In this document: in pieces, positions 13,034-21,302 of the stretch | How positions within the stretch are numbered: position 1 is the first letter of the stretch | Layout: every line of letters begins with the position of its first letter | NCBI GenBank assembly: GCA_016186625.1 | Contig: JACPLG010000010.1 | Coordinates: 1-30,765, forward strand | Origin: Candidatus Levyibacteriota bacterium | Lineage (GTDB): Bacteria; Patescibacteria; Microgenomatia; Levybacterales; UBA12049 | Direction: 5' to 3' | Length of the DNA stretch: 30,765 bases | Notes under the pieces: generated by a model | What the model was told of the DNA's origin: nothing | The model's input: only the letters and a program-made list of their open reading frames with translations | Databases searched by the model: none | Translations under genes and position numbers: made by a program

Positions 13034-14821
13034 TTATCTGGAAAACCACTCTGTCAAAATTTCTTTGGCAATTGGAGCTGCTACATTTGAGCCTTCTCCT
13101 GATTCTTCTGCCAAAACTGTTATAACAATCTGGGGATCATAGGCTGGGGCAAAAAGAGTTATCCAGGCGTGAGGCATTGTGTTTTCTCCCCCATGCTGGG
13201 CGGTTCCGGTCTTACATGCAATGCTAACTTTCCTATAATCCTTAAAACTTGACGATGTTGTTGCAAGGGGCGCTTCCAAAAAGTTTTTCCCATCAATTTT
13301 TAACTTTTCATTCTTAACTCTAAATTCAAATAGAGGCCAGGCAACTCCCCCAGGAGCACAAGATTCAATCATCCCCTGCCTGATTGGATTAATTGTTGCT
13401 GAATCCAAAAATTTGTCATTTAACTTTTTATGACCTAAGTCTTTTAAGATAAACGGTCTGTAGAGTGTTCCGCCGGAGGCAATTGTCTGGGCCCATGAAT
13501 TTACGGCAATTGGAGTCGCCAGAATGTATCCCTGTCCAATTCCGAAGTGGTATGTGTCTCCTAAAAACCATCGCTCTCCTATCACTTTTCTCTTCCATTC
13601 ATCTGTGGGAACCAATCCTTCTTCTTCTCCCATAACATCAATTCCCAAAAGCTTATCTACCCCAAATTTCCTTGCCATCTCAGATAACTCCTCATTCCCT
13701 ATCTTTTCAGCCAGTTTATAAAAGAAGATGTCATTTGATCTCTTAATTCCTTTGATAACATCTACGTCTCCATCTTTTCCACCATAATTGGTGTAGTACC
13801 AGTTGGCAAATGAGAACTGCCCAACTCGCACAATCCCTGTATCCACAACTTTGTAAGAAGTATCAATTATTCCGTTTTGCAGCCCTGCCGCAGCGGTAAT
13901 AAGCTTAAAAGTAGACCCGGGAGGATAGCGCCCTGATACTGCGCGGTTGAGAAAAGGCTGACGAGTGGTATCTAATAGGATTTCAGAAACATTTTTATAG
14001 GTGCTTGACGCTGAAATTTTATAATCTTTTCCGAGAGTAAAAAGATTTGGATCAAATGACGGCTTTGAAACAAGGGCTAGGATCTCTCCTCTGGGAGTAG
14101 AAACAATAAGAGCACCTTTCTCAACTTTTTCCATCGCTCTGTAGGCTCTTTTCTGAAGATCAGAATCAATGGTAAGAGTAATGTTTCGGCCCGCAGCTGC
14201 GTCAGTTTCACCTAGTTTTCGGACAACTTTTCCGCTGCTGTCGGTCTCTGCAAGTTGTTTTCCGTCTTCGCCCTTAAGAAATCCTTCGTACTCCCGCTCA
14301 ATTCCCGTTTTTCCAACAACATCTCCTGCTTTATAATTTGCAAATTCCGCTGTTTTGAGTTCTTCCGAAGACACCTGGCCAACGTAGCCTAAAACATGGG
14401 CTAGGCTGTCTTTATAAGGATACTGTCTGAGGCTGTCTATTTCCAAATTCTTTGTTCCCGAAGCTATTAGCTCAATTGCTTCTTCCTGACCGATTAATTT
14501 TGTTTGCCCACCTACAACTTGTCTAAATCCGGGGACATTGTAGACAAGGGGTTTACCATTCCTATCAAATATAATTCCTCTGGGCGCATGAATAACAATT
14601 GTTTTTATTCTGTTTTGCTCTGAAAGATTTCTATAATACTGCCCTTTAATTATTTGCAAATAAAAAAGACGCGAGAGGACCAAAAAAACAACAATAGCTA
14701 AAAGTAGCGGGATTAGGTAGATCCTTGCTACACGTGGGCTCTCTGGTTCATCCCAATTCCCTCTTCTTTTTATTTTTTCAGTCGAAATGCTTTCTCCAAA
14801 GATTGGGCTTATTTTTTCCAT
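13034..14821 (-). CDS. mrdA: Penicillin-binding protein 2 (elongasome transpeptidase)
   Basis: Cross-links peptidoglycan on the outer face of the membrane during elongation. One N-terminal membrane segment (about residues 33-56) precedes the dimerisation domain and the transpeptidase. Catalytic motifs are all present: S303-T-F-K306, S362-N-D, K537-T-G. At 595 aa it has normal family length. RVKNEKLKID (about 501-510) is encoded by a heptamer tract. Its start overlaps the mreD end by 13 bp, so it is co-translated with the mre genes, as in many rod-shaped bacteria. rodA is not in the window. Confidence 0.95.
   Translation of the reverse strand: MEKISPIFGESISTEKIKRRGNWDEPESPRVARIYLIPLLLAIVVFLVLSRLFYLQIIKGQYYRNLSEQNRIKTIVIHAPRGIIFDRNGKPLVYNVPGFRQVVGGQTKLIGQEEAIELIASGTKNLEIDSLRQYPYKDSLAHVLGYVGQVSSEELKTAEFANYKAGDVVGKTGIEREYEGFLKGEDGKQLAETDSSGKVVRKLGETDAAAGRNITLTIDSDLQKRAYRAMEKVEKGALIVSTPRGEILALVSKPSFDPNLFTLGKDYKISASSTYKNVSEILLDTTRQPFLNRAVSGRYPPGSTFKLITAAAGLQNGIIDTSYKVVDTGIVRVGQFSFANWYYTNYGGKDGDVDVIKGIKRSNDIFFYKLAEKIGNEELSEMARKFGVDKLLGIDVMGEEEGLVPTDEWKRKVIGERWFLGDTYHFGIGQGYILATPIAVNSWAQTIASGGTLYRPFILKDLGHKKLNDKFLDSATINPIRQGMIESCAPGGVAWPLFEFRVKNEKLKIDGKNFLEAPLATTSSSFKDYRKVSIACKTGTAQHGGENTMPHAWITLFAPAYDPQIVITVLAEESGEGSNVAAPIAKEILTEWFSR
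13297..13324. repeat. In-frame heptamer tract in mrdA
   Basis: Units: TTTTTAA, CTTTTCA, TTCTTAA, CTCTAAA. Encodes a Lys-rich insert nearly identical to that in the trmH-like protein (KNEKLKI), although the genes are unrelated. A similar tract (ATTTAAT, TTTTAAT, TTTTTAT) fills the mrdA-dprA gap near 13012-13034. Confidence 0.8.
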
Positions 14822-15225
14822 GATAAGATAGGTCCCTTATTAAATTTCTTAAAAACAAAAAAAGATAGTGTTATAAGTACTGTTGAAAGGAAGACTTGAA
14901 TAAAAAGATGGGTTGTTTGTGTTAAAAAGAGATAAGAAAAACTTCCAATTAGTCCGGCTATCAAAATAAAATTAACTGAGGCGATCTCAAGTTTTTTCTG
15001 GTATGCAAAAATTATCATTACCATTACTACAAAAAACAAACTTGAGACTCCCGCTGTTCCAAGTTTTAAAATATCCAAAAGTAAGCCGCCAAAAAATGCC
15101 AGGGCAAAAACCCAATTATTTCTCAAGGCTACTGCAGCAAAAATAAGCATTAAAAGAGTTAATGGAAGTGAAGTTAGCGTCGTCTCAAACAGTATTGCAA
15201 TGACAAGGGAAAAAAGTACAATCAT
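14809..15225 (-). CDS. mreD: Rod shape-determining membrane protein MreD
   Basis: A small, very hydrophobic protein (about 138 aa, four to five membrane segments) in the mreD position between mreC and mrdA. Sequence identity of MreD is always low; length, hydropathy and context support the call. The ATG at 15225 is preferred over a TTG at 15234. A hairpin (15238-15260) separates it from the mreBC stop. It overlaps mrdA by 13 bp. Confidence 0.8.
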   Translation of the reverse strand: MIVLFSLVIAILFETTLTSLPLTLLMLIFAAVALRNNWVFALAFFGGLLLDILKLGTAGVSSLFFVVMVMIIFAYQKKLEIASVNFILIAGLIGSFSYLFLTQTTHLFIQVFLSTVLITLSFFVFKKFNKGPILSWKK

Positions 15226-15237
15226 AATAAGCAAACA

Positions 15238-15260
15238 ATCCCGCTTTTATCTAACGGGAT
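15238..15260 (-). repeat. CCCGTTAGAT...GCGGG hairpin between mreBC and mreD
   Basis: Minus strand ATCCCGTTAGAT-AAA-AGCGGGAT, followed by TGTTTG and then the mreD start. Same element and placement as at 3824-3845. TATACT lies just before it, overlapping the mreBC stop, so an internal promoter for mreD is possible. Confidence 0.55.
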
Positions 15261-17161
15261 CATTTCAGTATAAAAACAGTTGTTAGGCTGGTAAAATCTA
15301 CAAAACTTACTACCTCGGCTTTTTGAAAAAGGTCAGCGGGGCTCTTCTCAACAAGGACTACTTTTCCGACAATAAGATCGGGCGGATATCCCGCTCCGCG
15401 CTCATCCTGCCTACCCAAAGGCAGGTCTTTCTCTCCTCTTGTCAGAACTATATCGTCTTTTTTAAGAGAAAGTGTGAGTAGAACATTTTCAAAAACTAGC
15501 TCATCACTGCCTTTTCCTCTGACAATTCCGCTCGCCTCTCTCCCGTCCGAAGATGCAACTTTTCCGGTAAGAGTAGAATCCTTATGAATTATTAGCTCAA
15601 CTTTTGAAAAGTTATCAACTGCACTTATAACTTTCCCAACAAGATTATTTCCCAAAACAACAGTATCTTCGGGAATAACACCCTCCGATGAACCCTTATC
15701 AATTATTAAATATTGCGGCAGACTTGTCCCGGGAATAAAACCAGGGCTTCCCACAACACGCGCCGGGAGCAGACTTTGGCTTTCAGAGGAAGATTGGGCA
15801 AACTGGTCTCTTAATGCTTTGTTCTCAGGAATCAGGTTCTCTCTTTCTAATAGTTGTTTTCGAAGAGACGTATTTTCCAAAGTCAAATTTTTGATCGTCT
15901 CATTCTGAAAACCAAAAATATTAAGAGTTGCAGTTCTTGCCGGAAAAGTAGTTTTATTAATTAACGAAGTTAAACCGTTTATAATTCCCGATTTGCCCAG
16001 TATAATTATAAATAGACTTAAACCAAAAAATACAATAAAAAATGGAAGAAAATTTGTGAGCTCATCGTCTTCAAGCACTTTCCCAGTCCCTCGGACAACT
16101 GTTGTTAGAGGATCTTCTGAGCGGATTACCGGAATGTGAGTCCTATCAACTATCAACTGGTCCAGTCCATATAAAAGTGATCCTCCACCTGTTAGAAGAA
16201 TTCCGTTTTCCAAAATATCTGAAGTTAGCTCTGGAGGTGACTCTTCCAAAACATCTGCAACCGCCTCAACTATTTTTGTAACCACAGGAGTAAGAGCCTC
16301 CCTAACCTCTTCTTCTGTAACCCTCAGGCTTTTGGGAAGACCTGATTCAATATCCCTTCCTCTTATAATGGCTGCTTTGTCTGCCTCTTTTTCCTCGGAT
16401 TTGGAACTTTCTTTTTTAGGCTCCGACCCATCCTCCTTGCCCTCTATTTTTGACTTTTGACTTTTGACTTTTGACTTTCTCTCATATGCGCTCCCTAATT
16501 TTATTTTTAACTCTTCAACTGTTCGCTCACCCAAAAGCAGCCCATGCCGAAGGCGGATATAATGAGCAATTGCGGCGTCCATATCATCTCCTGCAATCTT
16601 AAGTGAGCTAGAAACAACTATTCCGCCCAGAGAAATTACGGCAATCTCGGTTGTTCCGCCTCCAATATCAACCACCATTTTCCCAGTTGGAGCAAATACT
16701 GAGATCCCTTCTCCGATTGCCGCAGCCATTGGCTCTTCAATAAGAAACGCCTCCCGGGCCCCAGCTGAGAGAGCCGCCTCCCAAACAGCCCTTCTCTGCA
16801 CCTCAGTAACTGCTGAGGGAATGCCAATTACTACCCGTGGCCTTGATAATGCAAGCGGCAGAGGATTTCCTACGCTATGAATGTCTGAAATGAACTGATT
16901 TATCATTGAGGCTGTTACATCAAAATCTGAAATTACTCCCGATCGCAGTGGTTTTATGGTAACAATAAGCTCAGGGGTTTTGCCGAGCATTTTTTTGGCT
17001 TCAGTTCCAAGTGCAATTATTTTTTTTGTTTTTTTGTGAATTGCAACAATTGAGGGTTCTCTTATTACTATCCCTTTACCCCTTACCCAAACAAGCGTAT
17101 TTGCAGTACCCAAGTCGATGCCTATATCATGACTAAATAAACTAAATAAACTATTAAACAT
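15260..17161 (-). CDS. mreB-mreC: MreB-MreC fusion protein
   Basis: One uninterrupted 633-aa frame. Residues 1-367 are MreB, the actin-like filament protein: phosphate loops GIDLGTANTLVW (14-25) and VVDIGGGTTEIAV (163-175), adenosine motif TGGGSLLYGLD (324-334), ending GTGKVLEDDEL. A membrane helix (about 371-389), a coiled coil (about 420-455) and the MreC beta domain (about 463-633, LPQYLIIDKGSSEGV, VVLGNNLVGKV, DLIVGKVV) follow. The order fits topology: MreB inside, MreC outside. MreB lacks only its last few residues and MreC only its short cytosolic start. MreB also has a charged insert (about 227-264), partly from a heptamer tract. The next genes are mreD and mrdA. A sequencing error that removed a stop cannot be excluded, but no frameshift is needed. 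Confidence 0.9.
   Translation of the reverse strand: MFNSLFSLFSHDIGIDLGTANTLVWVRGKGIVIREPSIVAIHKKTKKIIALGTEAKKMLGKTPELIVTIKPLRSGVISDFDVTASMINQFISDIHSVGNPLPLALSRPRVVIGIPSAVTEVQRRAVWEAALSAGAREAFLIEEPMAAAIGEGISVFAPTGKMVVDIGGGTTEIAVISLGGIVVSSSLKIAGDDMDAAIAHYIRLRHGLLLGERTVEELKIKLGSAYERKSKVKSQKSKIEGKEDGSEPKKESSKSEEKEADKAAIIRGRDIESGLPKSLRVTEEEVREALTPVVTKIVEAVADVLEESPPELTSDILENGILLTGGGSLLYGLDQLIVDRTHIPVIRSEDPLTTVVRGTGKVLEDDELTNFLPFFIVFFGLSLFIIILGKSGIINGLTSLINKTTFPARTATLNIFGFQNETIKNLTLENTSLRKQLLERENLIPENKALRDQFAQSSSESQSLLPARVVGSPGFIPGTSLPQYLIIDKGSSEGVIPEDTVVLGNNLVGKVISAVDNFSKVELIIHKDSTLTGKVASSDGREASGIVRGKGSDELVFENVLLTLSLKKDDIVLTRGEKDLPLGRQDERGAGYPPDLIVGKVVLVEKSPADLFQKAEVVSFVDFTSLTTVFILK
16448..16475. 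repeat. Heptamer tract TTTTGAC x4 inside the mreB part
   Basis: Four perfect copies. On the minus strand it encodes KSKVKSQKSK (about 229-238), the start of a charged insert in the actin fold after GSAYERK. Confidence 0.9.
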
Positions 17162-17173
17162 ACAAAAAAAATT

Positions 17174-17263
17174 CTAATTAACCTAATTGCCCTAATTGAC
17201 CTAAAACAATTTGGAATTTGGAGCTTATTTAGAAATTAGAAATTAGAATAATTAGGTTAATTT
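17174..17263. repeat. Short-period inverted repeat upstream of mreBC
   Basis: Left arm in 9-nt units: CTAATTAAC, CTAATTGCC, CTAATTGAC. Right arm in 7-nt units: TTAGAAA, TTAGAAA, TTAGAAT, AATTAGG. The arms are complementary and would form a hairpin. It fills most of the gap between the divergent mreBC and ligase-like genes and must contain or adjoin their promoters (TAGAAT on the minus strand at 17171-17176). Confidence 0.7.
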
Positions 17264-17334
17264 TCTCCAATTCTAGCACCTTGGCTTACTTTTGCAAATA
17301 AATCAAATTCAAGTGATTCTTGTAAGAGTTGGGA

Positions 17335-19695
17335 ATGATTGCTACAATAATTCTCATCGTGAGACTTTTAGACTACATTACGCGTTCCATTGAATACCTT
17401 TTCTACGCTCTTTTTCTCCTTGTCCCTCTGGTCTTTGCCGGCAACACTTCAGAACTTTTTGAATTTAATAAGATGTGGCTTACTTTTGGAATAACTATTG
17501 CAATCGGATTCTTGTGGTTTTCAAAAATGATCATTAACAAGAAGTTAATATTTCGGAGAACTATTCTTGACATTCCAATTCTTCTTTTCCTGCTTTCTCA
17601 AGTTATCTCAACAATAATTTCACTTGATTCTTATGTTTCTTTGTGGGGATATTATTCCCGCTGGAACGGCGGACTTCTCTCAACAATCGCCTACATTTTT
17701 CTTTACTATGCTTTTGTTAGTAATTTCTTTTATCTTCATGATCAAACGGCTAACCAAACTGGGTCTTCGGGATGGCGAAGTTTTTTTGAGAAAAATCCGA
17801 CAGCAGTATCAGTTGTAAAAAAATCACTTCTGGTATCTCTTATTTCAGGTTTTCTTGTCGTCTTATGGGCAATTCCCTCTCATTTTGGCTATGATCCAAC
17901 GTGTCTTTTGTTCCGAGGGACTCTAGATGTCTCATGCTGGACTGTGGATTTCCATCCAAAAGTTAGAATTTTTGGGACGCTGGGACAGCCCAACTGGCTT
18001 GCCGGATATTTAGGAATTGTTATCCCAATAGCTATGGCATTTATCATAAACTTACTTCCCAAAAAAGGAGAAAAAATTCTAAATCCTAAATTACTTTTTT
18101 ATTCGTTACTCCTTATTTTGTTTTATATTTCACTTCTATACTCAGGGGCCCGATCCGGAATGATTGCAGTCTTTTTCTCCCTTTTTGTTTTTGCCACGCT
18201 ATATTTATTTTTAAACAGAAGTAACCTTTCATCTATAATTACAAATAAATTCTTAATTGGGCTTATTATTTTAGTTGCACTATCCAGTTTTATTGTTGGA
18301 ATCAGGATTCCAGTTCTTGATAAATTTCAATTCTCGCAAGTCCAACAAATTTTAATTAGAGCTGGGCCGATAGACAAAGGTGAAGAAACAGGGCAAGAAC
18401 CTCCGGCATCGGAGCCTACTTCCTCGATTCCTCTTGGCGGCTCTGAGTCTGGAGCTATCAGAAACGTTGTTTGGAGGGGAGCGCTTGATGTTTGGAGGGC
18501 AAGTCCAATTCTGGGAACAGGGGTTGAGACTTTTGCATTTGCTTATTACAGATACAGACCCGTTGAGCATAATAACCTGTCTGAATGGAACTTTCTTTAT
18601 AATAAAGCCCACAATGAATATCTAAATTATCTAGCTACAACAGGAGCTTTTGGGCTACTTACTTATCTATTCTTTGTGGGAATGGTCTTAGTTGTAGCAG
18701 TAGCAAATATTTTAAAAATAAGAATAAAGGAAGTAAAATACATGGGCAGCCTTACGTCTCCTCGCTGGGGCCAAAAAGATCCTCTTATTCTGGCTCTAGC
18801 CTCGTCGTTTTTAGCAATTTTGATCGTAAACTTCTTTGGCTTTTCTGTTGTAGTAATGAACATTTATTTATTTCTAATTCCTGCTTTTATTCTGATATTG
18901 CTAAATTTAGTTCCCCACACGAAAGAAGAGCCGCTACCAAAGATTCTTTATATTTCATACGGTCAATGGGCTGCTATTGCAACACTTGGAGTCATGGGAC
19001 TTTTTATGATTGGGCTTTTAATTAGATACTGGATCGCAGATACAAAATATGCTCTGGGCCTAAATTATAACCAGGCAAGGGAATTCCAGATCGCCTACCC
19101 GCTTCTTCAGGACGCTGTAAAAATCCGCAAAGAGCCTGTTTTTCTTAATGAAATGGCCATAAATGATGCAAATTTAGCAGAAGCACTTGCTGCAACTGCA
19201 GACTCCACGGAGTCCGCAATTCTTATTCAAAATTTGGCAACTGAGGCTCTTGAGACTTCGGATCAACTGACCAAAGAGCATCCCAATAATATCGTCTTCT
19301 GGAAAACAAGAGTCAGAGTCTTTTATACACTAGCCAAGCTTGATCCTTCTTTCTTTCCCCTGGCTCTTTCGGCAATTCAAAAAACTTCAGAGTTGGCTCC
19401 TACAGATGTGAGCGTTTTATATAATTTGGGAGTTTTGTACGGACAAAACGGGGACAGCAAAAAAGCCGTCGAAGTTCTTGAAAAAACAGTAGCTTACAGA
19501 CCTCATTACATAGAGGCGCACTTTGCGCTCGGACTTTTCTATCATGATTTGGGCGTTGATTCACAAAGCGGCGCAGTTAAAGACAGAAGCTATCTTGGGA
19601 AAGCAATTGCCCAGATGAAATACATACTTGAAAATTTAAGTCCCAATGATGATCAGGCTAAATCCTACCTTGAAGCCTGGGAAAAAGAACTATAG
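17335..19695 (+). CDS. O-antigen ligase/polymerase-like membrane protein with C-terminal TPRs
   Basis: About 12 membrane segments fill residues 1-580. The Wzy_C-type signature is clear: RNVVWRGALDVWRASPILGTG, then FAFAYYRYRP and AHNEYLNYLATTGAFGLLTY (about 380-450). Such proteins join or extend cell-surface glycans outside the membrane. The C-terminal 200 residues hold TPR-like helices (VLYNLGVLYGQNGDSKKAVEVLEKTV; AHFALGLFYHDLG). The glycan is unknown and no other glycan genes are nearby. ATG 17335 (MIATIILIV) or TTG 17329 could start it; TAAGAG upstream may act as a weak ribosome binding site. It is divergent from mreBC. Confidence 0.85.
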   Translation: MIATIILIVRLLDYITRSIEYLFYALFLLVPLVFAGNTSELFEFNKMWLTFGITIAIGFLWFSKMIINKKLIFRRTILDIPILLFLLSQVISTIISLDSYVSLWGYYSRWNGGLLSTIAYIFLYYAFVSNFFYLHDQTANQTGSSGWRSFFEKNPTAVSVVKKSLLVSLISGFLVVLWAIPSHFGYDPTCLLFRGTLDVSCWTVDFHPKVRIFGTLGQPNWLAGYLGIVIPIAMAFIINLLPKKGEKILNPKLLFYSLLLILFYISLLYSGARSGMIAVFFSLFVFATLYLFLNRSNLSSIITNKFLIGLIILVALSSFIVGIRIPVLDKFQFSQVQQILIRAGPIDKGEETGQEPPASEPTSSIPLGGSESGAIRNVVWRGALDVWRASPILGTGVETFAFAYYRYRPVEHNNLSEWNFLYNKAHNEYLNYLATTGAFGLLTYLFFVGMVLVVAVANILKIRIKEVKYMGSLTSPRWGQKDPLILALASSFLAILIVNFFGFSVVVMNIYLFLIPAFILILLNLVPHTKEEPLPKILYISYGQWAAIATLGVMGLFMIGLLIRYWIADTKYALGLNYNQAREFQIAYPLLQDAVKIRKEPVFLNEMAINDANLAEALAATADSTESAILIQNLATEALETSDQLTKEHPNNIVFWKTRVRVFYTLAKLDPSFFPLALSAIQKTSELAPTDVSVLYNLGVLYGQNGDSKKAVEVLEKTVAYRPHYIEAHFALGLFYHDLGVDSQSGAVKDRSYLGKAIAQMKYILENLSPNDDQAKSYLEAWEKEL

Positions 19696-19701
19696 CTCCC
19701 T

Positions 19702-19737
19702 TTGATACTTTTGATACCCGTGATACTCGTGATACCC
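19702..19737. repeat. Intergenic nonamer tract (NTGATACYY x4)
   Basis: Units: TTGATACTT, TTGATACCC, GTGATACTC, GTGATACCC. Same family as the translated tract in dprA. Confidence 0.85.
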
Positions 19738-19748
19738 TTCGTTTGTGT

Positions 19749-19754
19749 TATAAT
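19749..19754 (+). promoter_or_regulatory. -10 element of def
   Basis: TATAAT, then TTGAGATTAA, then ATG (19765). Predicted leader about 4 nt. No clear -35; the nonamer tract occupies that position. Confidence 0.55.
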
Positions 19755-19764
19755 TTGAGATTAA

Positions 19765-20325
19765 ATGTCCGAAATTTTAACAGCTCCCAGTCCTGTTCTG
19801 TCCCAAATTAGCAAAACTTATATTTTTCAAAAAAATGATAGAGTTTTGCCGACGTTGCTCTCCCAAATGGAAGAGGCTCTTCTTGCGGCCTCCGACCCAA
19901 AAGGAGTAGGCCTTGCTGCTCCTCAAATTGGAAAATCCTTGACAATTTTTATGATAAAACCCACAGAAAAATCCAAGATTTCAGTCTTCATCAACCCAAA
20001 GATTTTAGACTCACAAACCCCCAACCCTCCAAATCTTCCTAACCGCCCCAAAAAGAGGATCCGCAAACTCGAGGGCTGTCTTTCTCTCCCAAACATTTGG
20101 GGAGAGGTTTTACGCTCCCCCTCTGTTACCTTGGAATTCCAAACGCCAAACGGCAGAAATCAAACAAAAAAATTCACAGGATTTATGGCAACAATTATTC
20201 AGCATGAAATAGATCACTTAGAGGGAATTTTGTTCCCTCGCCGGGTCCTAGAACAAAAAGGCCGGCTCTATAAATCGCACAAAAACAAAAAAGGAGAGAA
20301 CATTTTTGAAGAACTCAAAATATAG
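19765..20325 (+). CDS. def: Peptide deformylase
   Basis: Removes the formyl group from the first methionine of new proteins. All three metal/active-site motifs are present: GVGLAAPQIG (about residues 47-56), EGCLSLP (about 98-104, Cys ligand) and QHEIDHLEG (about 146-154, His ligands and catalytic Glu). At 186 aa it has normal length. PNPPNLPNRPKK (about 85-96) is a tripeptide-periodic insert from a nonamer tract before motif 2. fmt follows 40 bp later, the usual partner. Confidence 0.95.
   Translation: MSEILTAPSPVLSQISKTYIFQKNDRVLPTLLSQMEEALLAASDPKGVGLAAPQIGKSLTIFMIKPTEKSKISVFINPKILDSQTPNPPNLPNRPKKRIRKLEGCLSLPNIWGEVLRSPSVTLEFQTPNGRNQTKKFTGFMATIIQHEIDHLEGILFPRRVLEQKGRLYKSHKNKKGENIFEELKI
20018..20053. 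repeat. Degenerate nonamer tract inside def
   Basis: Units: CCCCCAACC, CTCCAAATC, TTCCTAACC, GCCCCAAAA. Encodes the PN-x repeat. Confidence 0.65.
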
Positions 20326-20365
20326 ATTATAATCTAAATAAATAATCTTTAATAATTACTTTAGT

Positions 20366-21190
20366 ATGAAAATTGTCCTTTTTGGTTCACGGCATGTTCA
20401 TGATATTGCTTGGCAGCTTAAAAATAATTTTGATCTTCTCCTTCTTGTTACATCGGACGTTCGAACAGTTAATTACGCTTCATCCGAGAAAATCCCATTC
20501 ACCCAAGTGCTTGTTATCGATAAGAAATTCACTCAGCAGATAAAGAAATTAAAGCCGGATTTAGGAATCGCTGCTGATTTTGGGCTGATTATCCCGCAGG
20601 ATCTACTTAATACTTTTCCTAAAGGGATCTTGGGAATCCATCCCTCACTTCTTCCCAAGTATCGCGGCCCAACTCCTGTACAAAGCGCAATTCTTGCTGG
20701 CAATAAAATAACAGGGCTTACAATTTATAAACTTGATCAAGAAGTCGATCACGGCCCAATAATCTATCAGGAAGAGCTTAAAATTTCGCCAGATGATTAT
20801 ACGGATAAACTTCTTATAAAGCTTTTTGGCCGTGCTGGACAAGTCCTTCCCGAGGTTATTAAGAAATATCTAGCAAACGAGGGGGAATCGCGGCAGCAAG
20901 AAGATAAAAAAGCTACCTACACCAAGGTTTTAACCAAAAAAGATGGGTATATTGATGTCACTAATCCTCCTGAAAAAAGAAAACTTTTGAGGATGATTAA
21001 CGCCCTATACCCTTGGCCGGGAGTCTGGACATACTATCCCCTAACCCCCCAAAAATCCCAAAAAACCCTAATAAAACTCTTACCGGGGAATATAATTCAA
21101 GTAGAAGGTAAAAAACCAATGAATTATAAAGATTTTATAAATGGTTATCCTAAGGGAAAGTTTTTCCTTGAAAAACTTTCCCTAATTTAA
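20366..21190 (+). CDS. fmt: Methionyl-tRNA formyltransferase family protein
   Basis: Would formylate the initiator Met-tRNA using 10-formyl-tetrahydrofolate. The formyltransferase core is clear: IVLFGSRHV, DLGIAADFGLIIP, GIHPSLLPKYRGPTPVQSAILAG (about residues 90-112), ITGLTIYKLDQEVDHGPII. H92 and D128 match the catalytic His and Asp. The usual catalytic Asn two residues before the His is Gly (G90), which is odd. At 274 aa it is shorter than E. coli Fmt (about 315), with a reduced C-terminal domain. PLTPQKSQKTLIK (about 225-236) is from a nonamer tract. Placement after def supports the name. Confidence 0.85.
   Translation: MKIVLFGSRHVHDIAWQLKNNFDLLLLVTSDVRTVNYASSEKIPFTQVLVIDKKFTQQIKKLKPDLGIAADFGLIIPQDLLNTFPKGILGIHPSLLPKYRGPTPVQSAILAGNKITGLTIYKLDQEVDHGPIIYQEELKISPDDYTDKLLIKLFGRAGQVLPEVIKKYLANEGESRQQEDKKATYTKVLTKKDGYIDVTNPPEKRKLLRMINALYPWPGVWTYYPLTPQKSQKTLIKLLPGNIIQVEGKKPMNYKDFINGYPKGKFFLEKLSLI
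21039..21074. repeat. Nonamer tract inside fmt
   Basis: Units: CCCTAACCC, CCCAAAAAT, CCCAAAAAA, CCCTAATAA; translated in frame. Confidence 0.7.
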
Positions 21191-21193
21191 ACC

Positions 21194-21302
21194 AAATTCG
21201 AAATCCGAAGTACTAAATCCGAAACAAATTCAAATGTTTAAAATATTAGAAAATTCGAATTTTGGTATTGTTTCGAGTTTCGAAATTCGATATTCGAGTT
21301 TA
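21194..21302. repeat. Inverted heptamer-array element (same family as the 16S V2 insert)
   Basis: Left arm: AAATTCG, AAATCCG, AAGTACT, AAATCCG, AAACAAA, TTCAAAT, GTTTAAA. Right arm: TGTTTCG, AGTTTCG, AAATTCG, ATATTCG, AGTTTAT. The arms pair into a long hairpin. It spans the gap between fmt and rpmB and reaches the rpmB stop codon, where it may serve as a bidirectional end. Confidence 0.85.
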
